64,000 bases of DNA from Streptomyces xanthii (GCF_014621695.1 NZ_CP061281.1:372001-436000); one strand, 5' to 3'; positions 7,474 to 16,289 are shown, counted from the first letter of the stretch. A program made the numbers and translations. The notes: generated by a model from the sequence alone, not told the origin.

Positions 7474-7797
7474 ATGGAACCTCTCCCCACCGGGCCCTTC
7501 GACGCGCCGCAGCGACCGCGCTTCTGGTCCGCCGTGGCCGCCGTGCTGTTCCTGCCCGCGGCCCTCGGCGCGGCCGTGCTCACCCTGATGTCCGAACGGG
7601 CGGGCCGCTGTCTCACGTACGGGGAGCGGTGCGGCTCCTCGCTCCCGAACCAGGTGTTCGCCGGGGCGCTGGTGCTGGGGCTCGCCGCGCTGGTGGTGGT
7701 GCAGGCCGCGCCCGGCGTGCGGGTGCGCCGTTGGGCACTCGCCGCGCAGCTCGTGTTCGAGGGCACGGCACTGGTGACGATCCTCAGCCACGCATGA
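7474..7797 (+). CDS. Small membrane protein, function unknown
   Basis: About 107 aa from the ATG at 7474 (MEPLPTGPF). Two or three hydrophobic spans are visible: FWSAVAAVLFLPAALGAAVLTL, VFAGALVLGLAALVVVQA, and a weaker C-terminal stretch. A Cys pair (RCLTYGERCG) lies in the first extramembrane loop. No SD is obvious, so translation may be leaderless. The 3' end overlaps the convergent glycosyltransferase by 14 bp. I recognise no family. Confidence 0.6.
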   Translation: MEPLPTGPFDAPQRPRFWSAVAAVLFLPAALGAAVLTLMSERAGRCLTYGERCGSSLPNQVFAGALVLGLAALVVVQAAPGVRVRRWALAAQLVFEGTALVTILSHA

Positions 7798-8977
7798 GGC
7801 GTTCGACCGCCTTCACCGCGGCTGTGGCGCCGTCCTCGGTGGCCATCCGGGCGGCGACACCGGCTGCGCCGGTCGCTTCCGGCAGGGCGCGCAGGGCTGC
7901 GGTGAGGCGGGCGGCGGTGAGCTGCCCGAACGGGATCGGGGTGACGGCGGCGCCCGCGCGGTGCAGCCGGCCGGCCCAGAACGGCTGGTCCGCGGTGACC
8001 GGCACCGGCACCGAGGGCACGCCCGCGCGGGCGGCGGCGGCCGAGGTGCCCGCGCCGCAGTGGTGCACGACGCCGGCGGTGCGGGGCAGCAGGAGTTCGT
8101 GGGGCAGGTCGCCGACGGTGAGGATGCCGTCGGTGTCGGCGGCGAGCCCCGCGGCGCCCGACTGGAGGATGCCGCGCAGCCCCGCGCCCCGCAGCGCCTC
8201 GACGGCGAGCGCGCTCAGCCGCTCCCCCTCCCCCGACGCCATGCTCCCGAAGGACACGAGGACGGGCGGGGGCCCGGCGGCGAGGAAGTCCTCGACCTCC
8301 GGCGGCAGTTCACGCGTGGCGAGATACGGCCACCAGGTACCGACGACCTCCAGCCCGGGCCGCCAGTCGGCGGGGCGCGGCACGAGTGCCTCGCTGAATC
8401 CGTGCAGCACCGGACGGTGGGCCCTCTCCTCGCGGCGGCGGACCTCGGGGCCGTGCGCGGGTGGCAGGTCGAGGCGGGCCCGCAGGTCCCGTACGGCGGG
8501 GGCGTAGACGCGGTCGACCATGCGCAGGGCGAAGCGGCCCGCGAGGCGGTTGCCGAACCGTCCGAGCGAGCGGGTCCCGGCGACGACGGGCGGGAAGGCG
8601 CCCGTGGGGGCGTTGGGCTGGAGGTGGGCGCCGGCCGCGGGGATGCCGGTGGCCTCGGTGAGGTGCGGGCCGAACGGGGCCGTGGTGGCGGACAGGAGCA
8701 TCAGATCGGTGCCGGCCTCCAGGAGGTCCTCGAAGCCGCGCCCCAGGTCGGCGGCGAACGCGGAGGCGCTCCCCATCAGCGTCCGCCCCTGCCCCGGAGC
8801 CCGGCGCGGCCCGGCGGACAGCGCCCGGAACCCTAGCCCGGCGGCCCGCACCATCGGGGCGAACTCCTCCTGCGCGGCCACCCGCACGTCGTGCCCGGCG
8901 GCGAGCAGCCCGGCGCCGAGCCCGGTGTAGGGCGCGATGTCACCACGGGAGCCCGCGGTGGCGATGAGAATCTTCAT
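7784..8977 (-). CDS. GT1-family glycosyltransferase (MGT/UGT type)
   Basis: 397 aa, GT-B fold. The N-terminus MKILIATAGSRGDIAPYTGLGAGLLAAGHDV is the acceptor-domain start of this family. The nucleotide-sugar donor motif is HHCGAGTSAAAARAGVPSVPVPVTADQPFWA, whose His and terminal D-Q are the donor contacts. Such enzymes transfer sugars onto macrolides, sterols or other small molecules; inactivation of antibiotics by glucosylation is known in the family. It lies 42 bp downstream of a MerR-TipAS regulator on the same strand, so it is probably induced by that regulator's ligand. Confidence 0.9.
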   Translation of the reverse strand: MKILIATAGSRGDIAPYTGLGAGLLAAGHDVRVAAQEEFAPMVRAAGLGFRALSAGPRRAPGQGRTLMGSASAFAADLGRGFEDLLEAGTDLMLLSATTAPFGPHLTEATGIPAAGAHLQPNAPTGAFPPVVAGTRSLGRFGNRLAGRFALRMVDRVYAPAVRDLRARLDLPPAHGPEVRRREERAHRPVLHGFSEALVPRPADWRPGLEVVGTWWPYLATRELPPEVEDFLAAGPPPVLVSFGSMASGEGERLSALAVEALRGAGLRGILQSGAAGLAADTDGILTVGDLPHELLLPRTAGVVHHCGAGTSAAAARAGVPSVPVPVTADQPFWAGRLHRAGAAVTPIPFGQLTAARLTAALRALPEATGAAGVAARMATEDGATAAVKAVERLMRG

Positions 8978-9019
8978 GACGGCTCCTGGGAGGGTGGGTG
9001 TCGGTGGTCGGGCCCTTCC

Positions 9020-9826
9020 TCACCGGTCCGGGGAGCCCTCGGAGGTCTCCGGGGCGGCGTCGAGGCGGGCCGCGTTCGCGTGGACCGCGGTCCTGAGATA
9101 CGCGGCCAGGCCGGGGCGCTGCTGGGGTGGCGGGACGACGAGGGCGAAGGCGCGGGGGTCGGCGGCGAAGTCGTCGGCGATGCGGCGGTGGGTTCCCGGC
9201 GGGCAGGGGGTGAACCAGCGGGCGGTGTGGCGGCGTTGTTCCTCCGCCAGAGCCATGGCCTCGGGTCCGTCGGCGGGAAGGCCGTCGTCGTACGCGGCGA
9301 GGAGGTCGCGGCGCCACGCGGCGGCCTCGCGCATCAGGGTGCGCCAGTCCTCCTTGGAGTGGGCGGCGGCGCGGGCCATCGCGGTGCGGTGGCCCGCCGA
9401 GTCCCGCCCTCGGACGTCGGCCTCGGTCGCGTAGCTGAGGTCGAAGGCGATGTCGCCGAAGACGTCGAGGCGTTCCTCGGGGGTGAGGCGCACGCCGGTC
9501 CTCTGCACCTCGATGGCCCGGTCGGTGAGTGCGGCCAGGTGGGTGAGGCGTTCCAGCTGCTCGGTGAGCTGGCGGCGGCGGGCCCGCAGATGGTCCAGCA
9601 CACCGGCGTCCGGGTCGGCGAGGATCGCGGCGATCTCGTCGAGGGGGAAGCCGAGTTCGCGGTAGAAGAGGATCTGCCGCAGGCGGGCCAGGTCGGCGTC
9701 GTCGTAGCGGCGGTAGCCGGCCGGGGTGCGGGTGCTCGGCGAGAGCAGCCCGGTGCGGTCGTAGTGGTGCAGGGTGCGCACCGTCACCCCGGCGGCCTCG
9801 GAGAGCTGCCCGATCGAGTACTGCAT
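9020..9826 (-). CDS. MerR-family regulator with TipAS antibiotic-binding domain
   Basis: 268 aa. The MerR HTH (MQYSIGQLSEAAGVTVRTLHHYDRTGLLSPS) is followed by a coiled-coil (about 75-110) and a TipAS domain from about 115 to 250 (EERLDVFGD, KEDW). In TipA a cysteine in the R-W-F-x-x-C motif traps thiopeptides covalently. Here RWFTPCPPGTHR places a Cys at 208, so the ligand-capturing residue is kept. The SD AAAGGG lies 7 nt before the ATG. A MerR-type promoter lies just upstream, so the regulator probably controls itself and the downstream glycosyltransferase. Confidence 0.9.
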   Translation of the reverse strand: MQYSIGQLSEAAGVTVRTLHHYDRTGLLSPSTRTPAGYRRYDDADLARLRQILFYRELGFPLDEIAAILADPDAGVLDHLRARRRQLTEQLERLTHLAALTDRAIEVQRTGVRLTPEERLDVFGDIAFDLSYATEADVRGRDSAGHRTAMARAAAHSKEDWRTLMREAAAWRRDLLAAYDDGLPADGPEAMALAEEQRRHTARWFTPCPPGTHRRIADDFAADPRAFALVVPPPQQRPGLAAYLRTAVHANAARLDAAPETSEGSPDR

Positions 9827-9850
9827 GCCCGTGCCCTTTCGTCGGCCTCG

Positions 9851-9881
9851 AGCATGCAGCCTGACGTAAGGGGAGGCTCAA
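9851..9881 (-). promoter_or_regulatory. MerR-type promoter with 19-bp spacer
   Basis: On the minus strand TTGAGC (9881-9876), a 19-nt spacer, then CATGCT (9856-9851). The spacer carries an inverted repeat (AGCCT...AGGCT). Over-long 19-bp spacers are the hallmark of promoters activated by MerR proteins through DNA untwisting. It serves the MerR-TipAS gene. Confidence 0.6.
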
Positions 9882-9914
9882 GCCGGGCCTCGGCGAAGGC
9901 GCCGGGGCCCGGCT
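9881..9914 (-). terminator. Hairpin after universal stress protein gene
   Basis: AGCCGGGCC (9881-9889) pairs with GGCCCGGCT (9906-9914), just beyond the stop of the minus-strand usp gene. The loop is GC-rich and there is no T-run. Confidence 0.45.
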
Positions 9915-9921
9915 CGTGGGG

Positions 9922-10800
9922 TCAGTCGCGGTGCGGGACCACGGCCACCGGGCACGGCGCGTGGTGCAGGACCGCGTGCGCGACGGAGCCGATGCGGGCA
10001 CCGACGGCGGTGCGCCGGGCGCGCCGCCCGACGACGAGGAGCTGGGCGTCGGCGGCGACCGACAGGAGGACCTGTCCTGCGCTGCCGATCTCGGTGTGCT
10101 CGACGACCGGCACGTCGGGGTACCGCTCGCGGAGCGGGGCGAGGGCGTCGCCGAGGGCCTTCTTCTCGTACGGTTCGAGGCCGCCGGACTCGTCGAGGAG
10201 TTCGAGCGAGGCCGGGCTGTAGGCGAAGACGGGCGGGAGGCTCCAGGCGCGCACCGCACGCACGCGTGCGCCGCGGGCGGCGGCGGTGCGGAAGGCGAAC
10301 TCCAGGGCGTCCGCGCTGTCCTGGGGATCGCCCTCCTGTCCGACGACGACATCGCGCCCGGCGGCCTCGCCGGGGGCCTCGTCGCCGGAGCGGACCAGGA
10401 CGACGGGGCGCTCGGCGCCCGCGATGACCTGCTGCCCGACGGAGCCGAGCAGGAAGCCGACGAGCGGGCCGTGGCCGCGCGAGCCGAGCGCGAGCAGTTC
10501 CGCGCCGGCCGCGGCGGCGATCAGGGACTCGCCGGCGCCGTCGTCCTCCAGGACGTCGGTGGTGACGGCGAGTCCCGGGTGGCGCTCGGCGAGTTCCCGC
10601 CGGGTCTCCGCGAGCAGGTCGTGCGCCCACTGGATCTGCGCGGCCTCGTCGGCGGCGAGGACCAGCGTCTCGGGCAGGAGCTGTCCGACGTGCACGAGCC
10701 GCAGCGGCAGGTCGCGGCGCACCGCCTCGCGGGCCGCCCACGCGGCGGCGGCCGCACTCTCGGGTGATCCGTCCACTCCCGCGGTGATCGGCCTGTTCAT
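9922..10800 (-). CDS. Tandem-domain universal stress protein
   Basis: About 292 aa with two Usp domains (about 3-142 and 150-292). Each ends in the nucleotide-binding type motif: LGSRGHGPLVGFLLGSVGQQV in the first, VGRRARRTAVGARIGSVAHAV in the second. The second has lost the usual G-x-G-G spacing (RRARR), so only the first domain is likely to bind ATP. The start MNRPITAGVDGSPES at 10800 has an excellent SD (AGGAGGAG). A much longer ORF on the same strand and frame runs upstream but overlaps the deacetylase gene and is a shadow. Confidence 0.92.
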   Translation of the reverse strand: MNRPITAGVDGSPESAAAAAWAAREAVRRDLPLRLVHVGQLLPETLVLAADEAAQIQWAHDLLAETRRELAERHPGLAVTTDVLEDDGAGESLIAAAAGAELLALGSRGHGPLVGFLLGSVGQQVIAGAERPVVLVRSGDEAPGEAAGRDVVVGQEGDPQDSADALEFAFRTAAARGARVRAVRAWSLPPVFAYSPASLELLDESGGLEPYEKKALGDALAPLRERYPDVPVVEHTEIGSAGQVLLSVAADAQLLVVGRRARRTAVGARIGSVAHAVLHHAPCPVAVVPHRD

Positions 10801-10852
10801 CCGGCTCTCCTCCTTGTGCGGCGTACGTGTGTCTCCTCCCGATCCTGCCTCA

Positions 10853-12160
10853 CTACGCGCGGTGACCGGCGGCGCCCTCGGCCGGCTTGCCCGCCGTCCC
10901 GGTCTTCTCGGGGCGCAGGAAGGTGTTCCAGCCGCCCGAGGGCCGCTCTCCCACCTGGAGCGAGCGCAGCCGGTCGAGGACGGCCGGGTCCTGGGCGTCC
11001 AGCCAGTCGACGAACTGGCGGAAGGACACGAGCCGTACGTCCTTCTTGTCGGAGATCTGCTTGAGGGTGGCCTCGACGGCGTCCATGTAGATGCCGCCGT
11101 TCCACTCCTCGAAGTGGTTGCCGATGAAGAAGGGGGCGCGGTTGGTCTCGTAGGCTCGGTGGAATCCGGCGAGGTAGGACTCGGTGGCCTGGGTGCGCCA
11201 GCCCGGGTAGTTGTAGGACGGGGCGCGGGTGGAGTTCTTGGACTGGTTGGCGAGGATGTTGTAGTCCATCGACAGGACCTCGAAGCGGTGGCCGGGGAAC
11301 GGGATGCCCTGCAGGGGCAGGTCCCAGATGCCCTGCTTCTTGTCGGGCCAGCGCTGGAGTCCGCCGGGCGAGGAGGCGTCGTAGCGCCAGCCGAGCTCGC
11401 GGGCGACGGGCAGCAGGTTCTCCTGGCCGAGCAGGCAGGGGGTGCGGCCGCCGATGAGTTCCTTGTCGTAGTCGAAGGGCAGCGACGGGTGGTCGTGCCA
11501 ACCGGTGTGGGTGCGCCAGGACTTGACAAAGGTGCGGGCCTGCTCGATCTCGCTGCGCCACTGGGCGGCGTTCCAGTTGGCGACCGAGCCGGAGCCGCCG
11601 CAGAAGTGCCCGTTGAAGTGGGTGCCGATCTCGTGGCCGTCCATCCAGGCCTGGTGGACGTTCTTGAGGGTCTCCCGGACGTGTCCGTCGGTGAGGTAGC
11701 CGATGTCGGAGGCGCCGACCGGGTTGTTGGGCGGGTTGTAGAGCCGCTTCCTGGACTCCGGCAGGAGGTAGAGCCCGGAGAGGAAGAAGGTCATGTGGGC
11801 GTTGTGCTCACGGGCCAGGTCGAGGAAGCGCGGGAAGAGCCCGTTGCCGACCTCGCCCGCGCCGTCCCAGGAGAAGATCACGAACTGCGGCGGGGTCTGG
11901 CCCGGCTCCAGCGGCGCGGCCGCGGCCGGCTGGTTCGGCTGGGCGCCGGTGTAGGAGGTGGAGCCGTCGCCGATCAGGCGCGGGGCCTTCTTCTTGGGGG
12001 CGGCGGGGCGGTCGGGGCGACGGCCCGGACCGGCCTGGGGAGCGGGCTGTTCCGCCTCGCCGGCGCATCCGCTGAGCGTCGCCGCGGCGGCGGCACCGAG
12101 ACCGACCCCGAGACCCAGGCGCCCCATCTCCCTGCGGCTCATTGCCTTGCTGGAACTCAT
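10853..12160 (-). CDS. Tat-exported polysaccharide deacetylase lipoprotein
   Basis: About 435 aa. The N-terminus has a twin-arginine signal (SRREMGRLGLGVGLG) followed by a lipobox (TLSGC), so it should be exported folded and lipid-anchored outside the membrane. The NodB-like catalytic domain shows FSWDGAGE (metal/catalytic Asp region) and GHEIGTHFNGHF (the zinc-binding H-x3-H). Family members remove acyl groups from cell-wall or extracellular polysaccharides. Two starts are possible: 12160 (MSSSKAMS), with GGG 6 nt upstream, and 12166 (MSMSSSK). It may run with the usp gene, 52 bp downstream. Confidence 0.88.
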   Translation of the reverse strand: MSSSKAMSRREMGRLGLGVGLGAAAAATLSGCAGEAEQPAPQAGPGRRPDRPAAPKKKAPRLIGDGSTSYTGAQPNQPAAAAPLEPGQTPPQFVIFSWDGAGEVGNGLFPRFLDLAREHNAHMTFFLSGLYLLPESRKRLYNPPNNPVGASDIGYLTDGHVRETLKNVHQAWMDGHEIGTHFNGHFCGGSGSVANWNAAQWRSEIEQARTFVKSWRTHTGWHDHPSLPFDYDKELIGGRTPCLLGQENLLPVARELGWRYDASSPGGLQRWPDKKQGIWDLPLQGIPFPGHRFEVLSMDYNILANQSKNSTRAPSYNYPGWRTQATESYLAGFHRAYETNRAPFFIGNHFEEWNGGIYMDAVEATLKQISDKKDVRLVSFRQFVDWLDAQDPAVLDRLRSLQVGERPSGGWNTFLRPEKTGTAGKPAEGAAGHRA

Positions 12161-12334
12161 GGACATCCCAACCCGCGCCGCGCGAGGGCGCGTTGTACGT
12201 CCCCCCGCACGGACACCGACCCCCGCACCGTAGAACCGATAAACGGACAAAAGGTTCATTTCAGGCGGCGCGGCGCGCAAAAGGGCCCTTAAGCCGGGCA
12301 AAGGGAGGGTCGGGGGCGGGTCGAACCGGAGCGG

Positions 12335-12784
12335 TCAGGCCGGGAGCGTCAGGACGGCGCTGACCCGCTTGCCGACCGGTACGCGCTCCACGCGGAGCTC
12401 GGCGAGCGCGCCCACGATCTCGAGTCCGTGTCCGCCGACCCGGGCGGGATCGCGCGGCCGGCGGTACGGGACGGCGGCCCCGCTGTCGTAGACGGTGACG
12501 GTGACCTGGCGGGGCGTCCCCTCGAGTTCGAGGACACAGGGGCCCGGGCTGTGCCGGTCCGCGTTGGTGATCAGCTCGCTGACGACGAGCAGGACGTCGC
12601 CCGCGGTCACCCGGTCCAGGGCGACGCTCCAGGTCTGCCGCAGCCGGGCCAGGAAGGCCTCGGCGAAAGCGCGCGCCTGCGCGCTGCACCCCGTGCCGCC
12701 GGAGTAGTGGGTCGCCCGCCACAGGGGTTCCATGGTCGCCGCGCCGCATCTCGGCGCCGGCACCTCGTCGAATCGTTCCGTCAT
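12335..12784 (-). CDS. RsbW-like anti-sigma / ATP-binding protein (HATPase_c_2)
   Basis: 149 aa, single GHKL ATPase domain. The N-box is VVSELITNADRHS, the G1 box is VTVYDSG and the G2 box is VGGHGLEIV. In streptomycetes such single-domain proteins act as anti-sigma factors or as partners of STAS anti-anti-sigma proteins. No sigma or STAS gene is adjacent. It lies 57 bp downstream of an unknown small gene in the same orientation. Confidence 0.85.
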   Translation of the reverse strand: MTERFDEVPAPRCGAATMEPLWRATHYSGGTGCSAQARAFAEAFLARLRQTWSVALDRVTAGDVLLVVSELITNADRHSPGPCVLELEGTPRQVTVTVYDSGAAVPYRRPRDPARVGGHGLEIVGALAELRVERVPVGKRVSAVLTLPA

Positions 12785-12841
12785 TCCGCGTCTCTCTCAC
12801 ACCGGGAGGACCTCCGTCGGGGAGGCTTCCGCAGCGTGCTG

Positions 12842-13285
12842 CTACCCCGGGACGGGCAGGGCAGTCCTGCCGGGGGATGTGACGCGCAGCGCTGTCCTCG
12901 CCATCCGCAGTGCGTCCACGGACTCGGCCAGGAGTTCGTACTCGGTGGTGTCGTCCTGGGCGGTGATCCGCACCAGCCGCCCGTCCGCCAGTTCCTCGGC
13001 GGCGTGGTCCTGCTGTCCGTCGTCGGCGCACCAGGCGCGCAGCCGGGCCGGCACATCGGGGGCGTCCTCGGCGACCGGCACGAGGGCCCCTTCGGGTAAG
13101 TGCGGAAGTCCGGGGCGGGGGTCGAGGCGCTCGGCGATCCAGGACGCCCGGTCCCGTAACCACCACAGGGCGAGCGGCAGGGTCGGGGCGCGGTAGGTGC
13201 CGAGCGGGACCCCCACGCGCCGTCCGCCGGAGATTCCGTACGCGGTGACATGGCACAGGAATTCGTCGTGCACGATCTCCCCCAT
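12842..13285 (-). CDS. Hypothetical protein, probable partner of the ATP-binding protein
   Basis: 147 aa (MGEIVHDEFLCHVTAYGISG). I recognise no domain. It is soluble, slightly acidic, with a Trp-rich segment (LALWWLRDRASWIAERL) and two alternating strand/helix halves. Only position suggests a role: it precedes the anti-sigma-like ATPase on the same strand. The ATG at 13285 is the first start after the stop; no strong SD is visible. Confidence 0.6.
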   Translation of the reverse strand: MGEIVHDEFLCHVTAYGISGGRRVGVPLGTYRAPTLPLALWWLRDRASWIAERLDPRPGLPHLPEGALVPVAEDAPDVPARLRAWCADDGQQDHAAEELADGRLVRITAQDDTTEYELLAESVDALRMARTALRVTSPGRTALPVPG

Positions 13286-13528
13286 TGCCTGACGTCATTG
13301 ATCAGTACTTGGTGAGCAATTGACCAGTGATCGAGCGCGGCGGCGGGAACGGCCGGCGATGCGGTTCTCGACGTGCCGTGCCCCGTTGTCGCGGAACGGA
13401 TTTCAACCATCCCACCTGTTGAGTATCGGCACTCGGGACCCACTGTCACCACAGCTTTCGCGCCAGTCTCCTGCCGAAGTCCGGCCCAGAATTGGCCGAA
13501 ACCGGCACGGTGGACGACACTGCTCCTC

Positions 13529-14029
13529 ATGCGCTCACACGAGGTTCTCATCGACGGTTACGGAAGAATTCGCGAGGAAGTGCACGCCGTACTGGACGGC
13601 ATTTCCGTGTCCGATCTTCATGCCCGCCCGACGGCCGAGGCGAATTCCGTCGCCTGGCTGATCTGGCATCTCACCCGGGTGCAGGACGACCACTTGGCGG
13701 ACGCGGCGGACCGCGACCAGGTGTGGCGGTCGCAGGGCTGGGCCGAGCGCTTCGACCTGCCGCTGCCCGAGGCGGACACGGGGTACGGGCATTCGCCGAA
13801 GCAGGTCGGCGAGGTGCGGGTGGAGTCGGCCGACGTGCTGCGCGAGTACTACGACGCGGTGCACGAGCAGACCATGGCCTTCCTGGCCGGACTCGACGAC
13901 GCGGCGCTCGACCGCATCGTCGACACGCGCTGGGACCCGCCGGTGTCGCTGGCCGTCCGGCTGATCAGCGTGCTGTCGGACGACCTCCAGCACGCCGGGC
14001 AGGCGGCCTACGTACGCGGCCTGCTCTGA
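13529..14029 (+). CDS. DinB/DUF664-family protein
   Basis: About 166 aa. The four-helix DinB-like fold is suggested by His residues at the expected metal positions: LIWHLTRVQDDH near the N-terminus and LQHAGQ near the C-terminus. Related proteins include mycothiol- and bacillithiol-dependent transferases and stress-induced proteins, so a thiol-transferase role is possible but not shown. The start MRSHEVLIDGYG at 13529 has no SD, which suggests a leaderless mRNA. Confidence 0.82.
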   Translation: MRSHEVLIDGYGRIREEVHAVLDGISVSDLHARPTAEANSVAWLIWHLTRVQDDHLADAADRDQVWRSQGWAERFDLPLPEADTGYGHSPKQVGEVRVESADVLREYYDAVHEQTMAFLAGLDDAALDRIVDTRWDPPVSLAVRLISVLSDDLQHAGQAAYVRGLL

Positions 14030-14038
14030 GTCACCGAG

Positions 14039-14064
14039 GCGGGCGCCGCACCGCAGGCGCCCGC
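14039..14064. terminator. Hairpin between convergent DinB and DUF1905 genes
   Basis: GCGGGCGCC (14039-14047) pairs with GGCGCCCGC (14056-14064) with an 8-nt loop. A second short stem (GGGCC-ttc-GGGCC region) follows. It sits between two convergent stops, so it probably terminates both directions. Confidence 0.5.
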
Positions 14065-14083
14065 TCCGGGCCTTCGGGCCCGC

Positions 14084-14380
14084 TCAGCCGAGCCGCTCCT
14101 CCAGCCGGACCGTGACAACGTCGCCCGCCTCCTTGCCGATCGCCCGGCGCAGCTCGGCCTTCACCGGCAGCTTGTGGCGGCCGTCGCCGAGGGCCATGAA
14201 GGAGCTGGTGAAGGCGCGGCCGTCGACGGTGCCGCGGACCTTGACCAGGCCCCGGGTACCGAAGAAGGCGGCCGATTCCGGCCACACCACATAAGTCCAT
14301 CCGCCCGGTTCCGGGCTCTTCTCCAGGACGGCGCTGAACTCCTTGTCCAGCGCCGTTTCGGCGTTCGCGTGCGCGCTCAT
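14084..14380 (-). CDS. DUF1905 protein
   Basis: 98 aa. The N-terminal [20 protein letters not shown] and the C-terminal [26 protein letters not shown] are the DUF1905 pattern, a small beta-barrel-like domain of unknown function. I chose the ATG at 14380 (MSAHANAET) because GGAGG lies 5 nt upstream. It is divergent from the chitinase gene. Confidence 0.85.
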   Translation of the reverse strand: MSAHANAETALDKEFSAVLEKSPEPGGWTYVVWPESAAFFGTRGLVKVRGTVDGRAFTSSFMALGDGRHKLPVKAELRRAIGKEAGDVVTVRLEERLG

Positions 14381-14484
14381 CGCGGCCTCCGGTGATCGTC
14401 TGGGGCCGGTCCGGTGCGGCCCGCCCACCTGTGATGACCGTGCCCCGCCGGAGAACTCATCGCATCCGGCCGGAACGTGAACCC

Positions 14485-14514
14485 TTGACAACTCGATTGG
14501 TCTGGACCAACTTT
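14485..14514 (+). promoter_or_regulatory. Chitinase promoter with DasR-type (dre) operator
   Basis: TTGACA (-35-like) at 14485-14490. The palindrome TTGGTC-TG-GACCAA (14497-14510) lies directly after it, between the -35 and the expected -10 (AACTTT, 14509-14514). It matches the known dre consensus (T-G-G-T-C-T-A-G-A-C-C-A) in all but one or two positions. DasR is the GntR repressor of chitin and N-acetylglucosamine genes in Streptomyces. Confidence 0.7.
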
Positions 14515-14576
14515 GGCGCACAGCAGCGGTGGCCACCGTTCACTCCCGTTCCTCACCTCTCCCCCCGGAGGCACCC

Positions 14577-16289
14577 GTGGACCGTGTACGTCATCGCAGA
14601 ACCGGCACCCGCCGGAGGCTCGGCGCTCTGCTCGCCGTCACCTCGGCCGCCGCGCTCGGCGTCACGGCGCTCGCCGCGCCGGCCCAGGCCGCCGACGTGA
14701 ACGTGGCCAAGAACGCCGGCTTCGAGGCCGACCTGAGCGGCTGGACGTGCAGCGCGAACAGCGGCACCGCCGTCACCTCGCCCGTGCACGGCGGCGCCAA
14801 GGCCCTCAAGGCGACCCCCTCGGGCCAGGACACCGCCGAGTGCAGCCAGACCGTCGCGGTCAAGCCCAACTCGACGTACCAGATGAGCAGTTGGGTGCAG
14901 GGCAGCTATGTGTACCTGGGCGCCCGGGGCACCGGCACCACCGACGTCTCGACCTGGACCCCCGGCGGATCGTCCTGGCAGCAGCTGACGACGGGCTTCA
15001 CGACCGGCCCGAACACGACCTCGGTCACGATCTACACCCACGGCTGGTACGGGCAGAGCGCCTACTACGCGGACGACATCGACGTGCGCGGCCCGGACGG
15101 GGGCGGCGGCACCGACCCCGTCGTGATCCCGGCGGTGCCGGCCGGGCTCACCGCCGGCACGGTGACCGCCTCGTCCGTCGACCTGTCGTGGACGCCGGTC
15201 AGCGGCGCCACCAACTACACGGTCTACCGGGACGGCACGAAGGTCGCCTCCGTCGCGGGCGCCGCCACGACCGTCACGGGGCTCGCGGCCGACACCGCGT
15301 ACAGCTTCCAGGTCAGCGCGTCGAACGCGGCGGGCGAGTCCGCCCGGTCCACGGCGGTGAGCGCGCGCACGGCGAAGTCCGGGGGCGGCGGGGGCGGTGG
15401 CGGCACGGTGCCCGCGCACGCGCTGACCGGCTACTGGCAGAACTTCGACAACGGCGCGACGGTGCAGAAGCTCCGTGACGTCTCCGCGCAGTACGACATC
15501 ATCGCCGTGTCCTTCGCCGACGCGACGACCACGCCGGGGCAGATCACCTTCAACCTGGACCCGGCGGTCGGCTACGCCTCCACAGCGGACTTCAAGGCGG
15601 ACATCGCGGCGAAGCAGGCCGCGGGCAAGTCCGTGATCCTCTCGGTCGGCGGCGAGAAGGGCAGCATCTCCGTCAACAGCGACGCGTCCGCGACCGCCTT
15701 CGCCGACAGCGCGTACGCGCTGATGTCGGAGTACGGCTTCGACGGCGTCGACATCGACCTGGAGAACGGGCTGAACTCGACGTACATGACCAAGGCGCTG
15801 CGTCAGCTCGCCGCCAAGGCGGGGTCGAAGTTCGTGCTGACGATGGCGCCGCAGACGATCGACATGCAGTCGACGGCCGGCGAGTACTTCAAGACCGCGC
15901 TGAACGTGAAGGACATCCTCACGGTCGTCAACATGCAGTACTACAACAGCGGTTCGATGCTGGGCTGTGACGGCAAGGTCTACAGCCAGGGCACCGTCGA
16001 CTTCCTCACGGCGCTCGCCTGCATCCAGCTGGAGGGCGGCCTCGACGCCTCGCAGGTCGGGCTCGGCGTCCCGGCGTCCACGCGCGGCGCGGGCAGCGGC
16101 TACGTCGCCCCGTCGGTGGTCAACGCGGCCCTCGACTGCCTGGCGCGCGGCACCGGCTGCGGCACGTTCAAGCCGTCGAAGACGTACCCGGGGCTGCGCG
16201 GCGCGATGACCTGGTCGACGAACTGGGACGCGACGGCGGGCGGCGCCTGGTCGAGCGCGGTCGGACCGAAGGTGCACGCCCTGCCGTAG
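14577..16289 (+). CDS. Secreted multidomain GH18 chitinase
   Basis: About 570 aa. The signal peptide has an RR-rich n-region, a hydrophobic core and an A-Q-A cleavage site near residue 38. A carbohydrate-binding module (CBM4/9-like, about 40-175) follows, starting NVAKNAGFEADLSGWTC. Next are a fibronectin III domain (about 185-270), a polyglycine linker and the GH18 barrel (about 285-570). The catalytic signature is DGVDIDLE, with the acid/base Glu at 396. The GTG start at 14577 has the SD CGGAGG; an in-frame GTG at 14529 lies before that SD. It hydrolyses extracellular chitin and fits control by DasR through the operator just upstream. Confidence 0.95.
   Translation: MDRVRHRRTGTRRRLGALLAVTSAAALGVTALAAPAQAADVNVAKNAGFEADLSGWTCSANSGTAVTSPVHGGAKALKATPSGQDTAECSQTVAVKPNSTYQMSSWVQGSYVYLGARGTGTTDVSTWTPGGSSWQQLTTGFTTGPNTTSVTIYTHGWYGQSAYYADDIDVRGPDGGGGTDPVVIPAVPAGLTAGTVTASSVDLSWTPVSGATNYTVYRDGTKVASVAGAATTVTGLAADTAYSFQVSASNAAGESARSTAVSARTAKSGGGGGGGGTVPAHALTGYWQNFDNGATVQKLRDVSAQYDIIAVSFADATTTPGQITFNLDPAVGYASTADFKADIAAKQAAGKSVILSVGGEKGSISVNSDASATAFADSAYALMSEYGFDGVDIDLENGLNSTYMTKALRQLAAKAGSKFVLTMAPQTIDMQSTAGEYFKTALNVKDILTVVNMQYYNSGSMLGCDGKVYSQGTVDFLTALACIQLEGGLDASQVGLGVPASTRGAGSGYVAPSVVNAALDCLARGTGCGTFKPSKTYPGLRGAMTWSTNWDATAGGAWSSAVGPKVHALP

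Noticed and set aside
9922..11529. 535-codon minus-strand ORF spanning the usp gene and the deacetylase 3' part
   Set aside because: Only its C-terminal part is the universal stress protein. The rest is another frame of the deacetylase gene, with low-complexity Arg/Pro/Ser translation.
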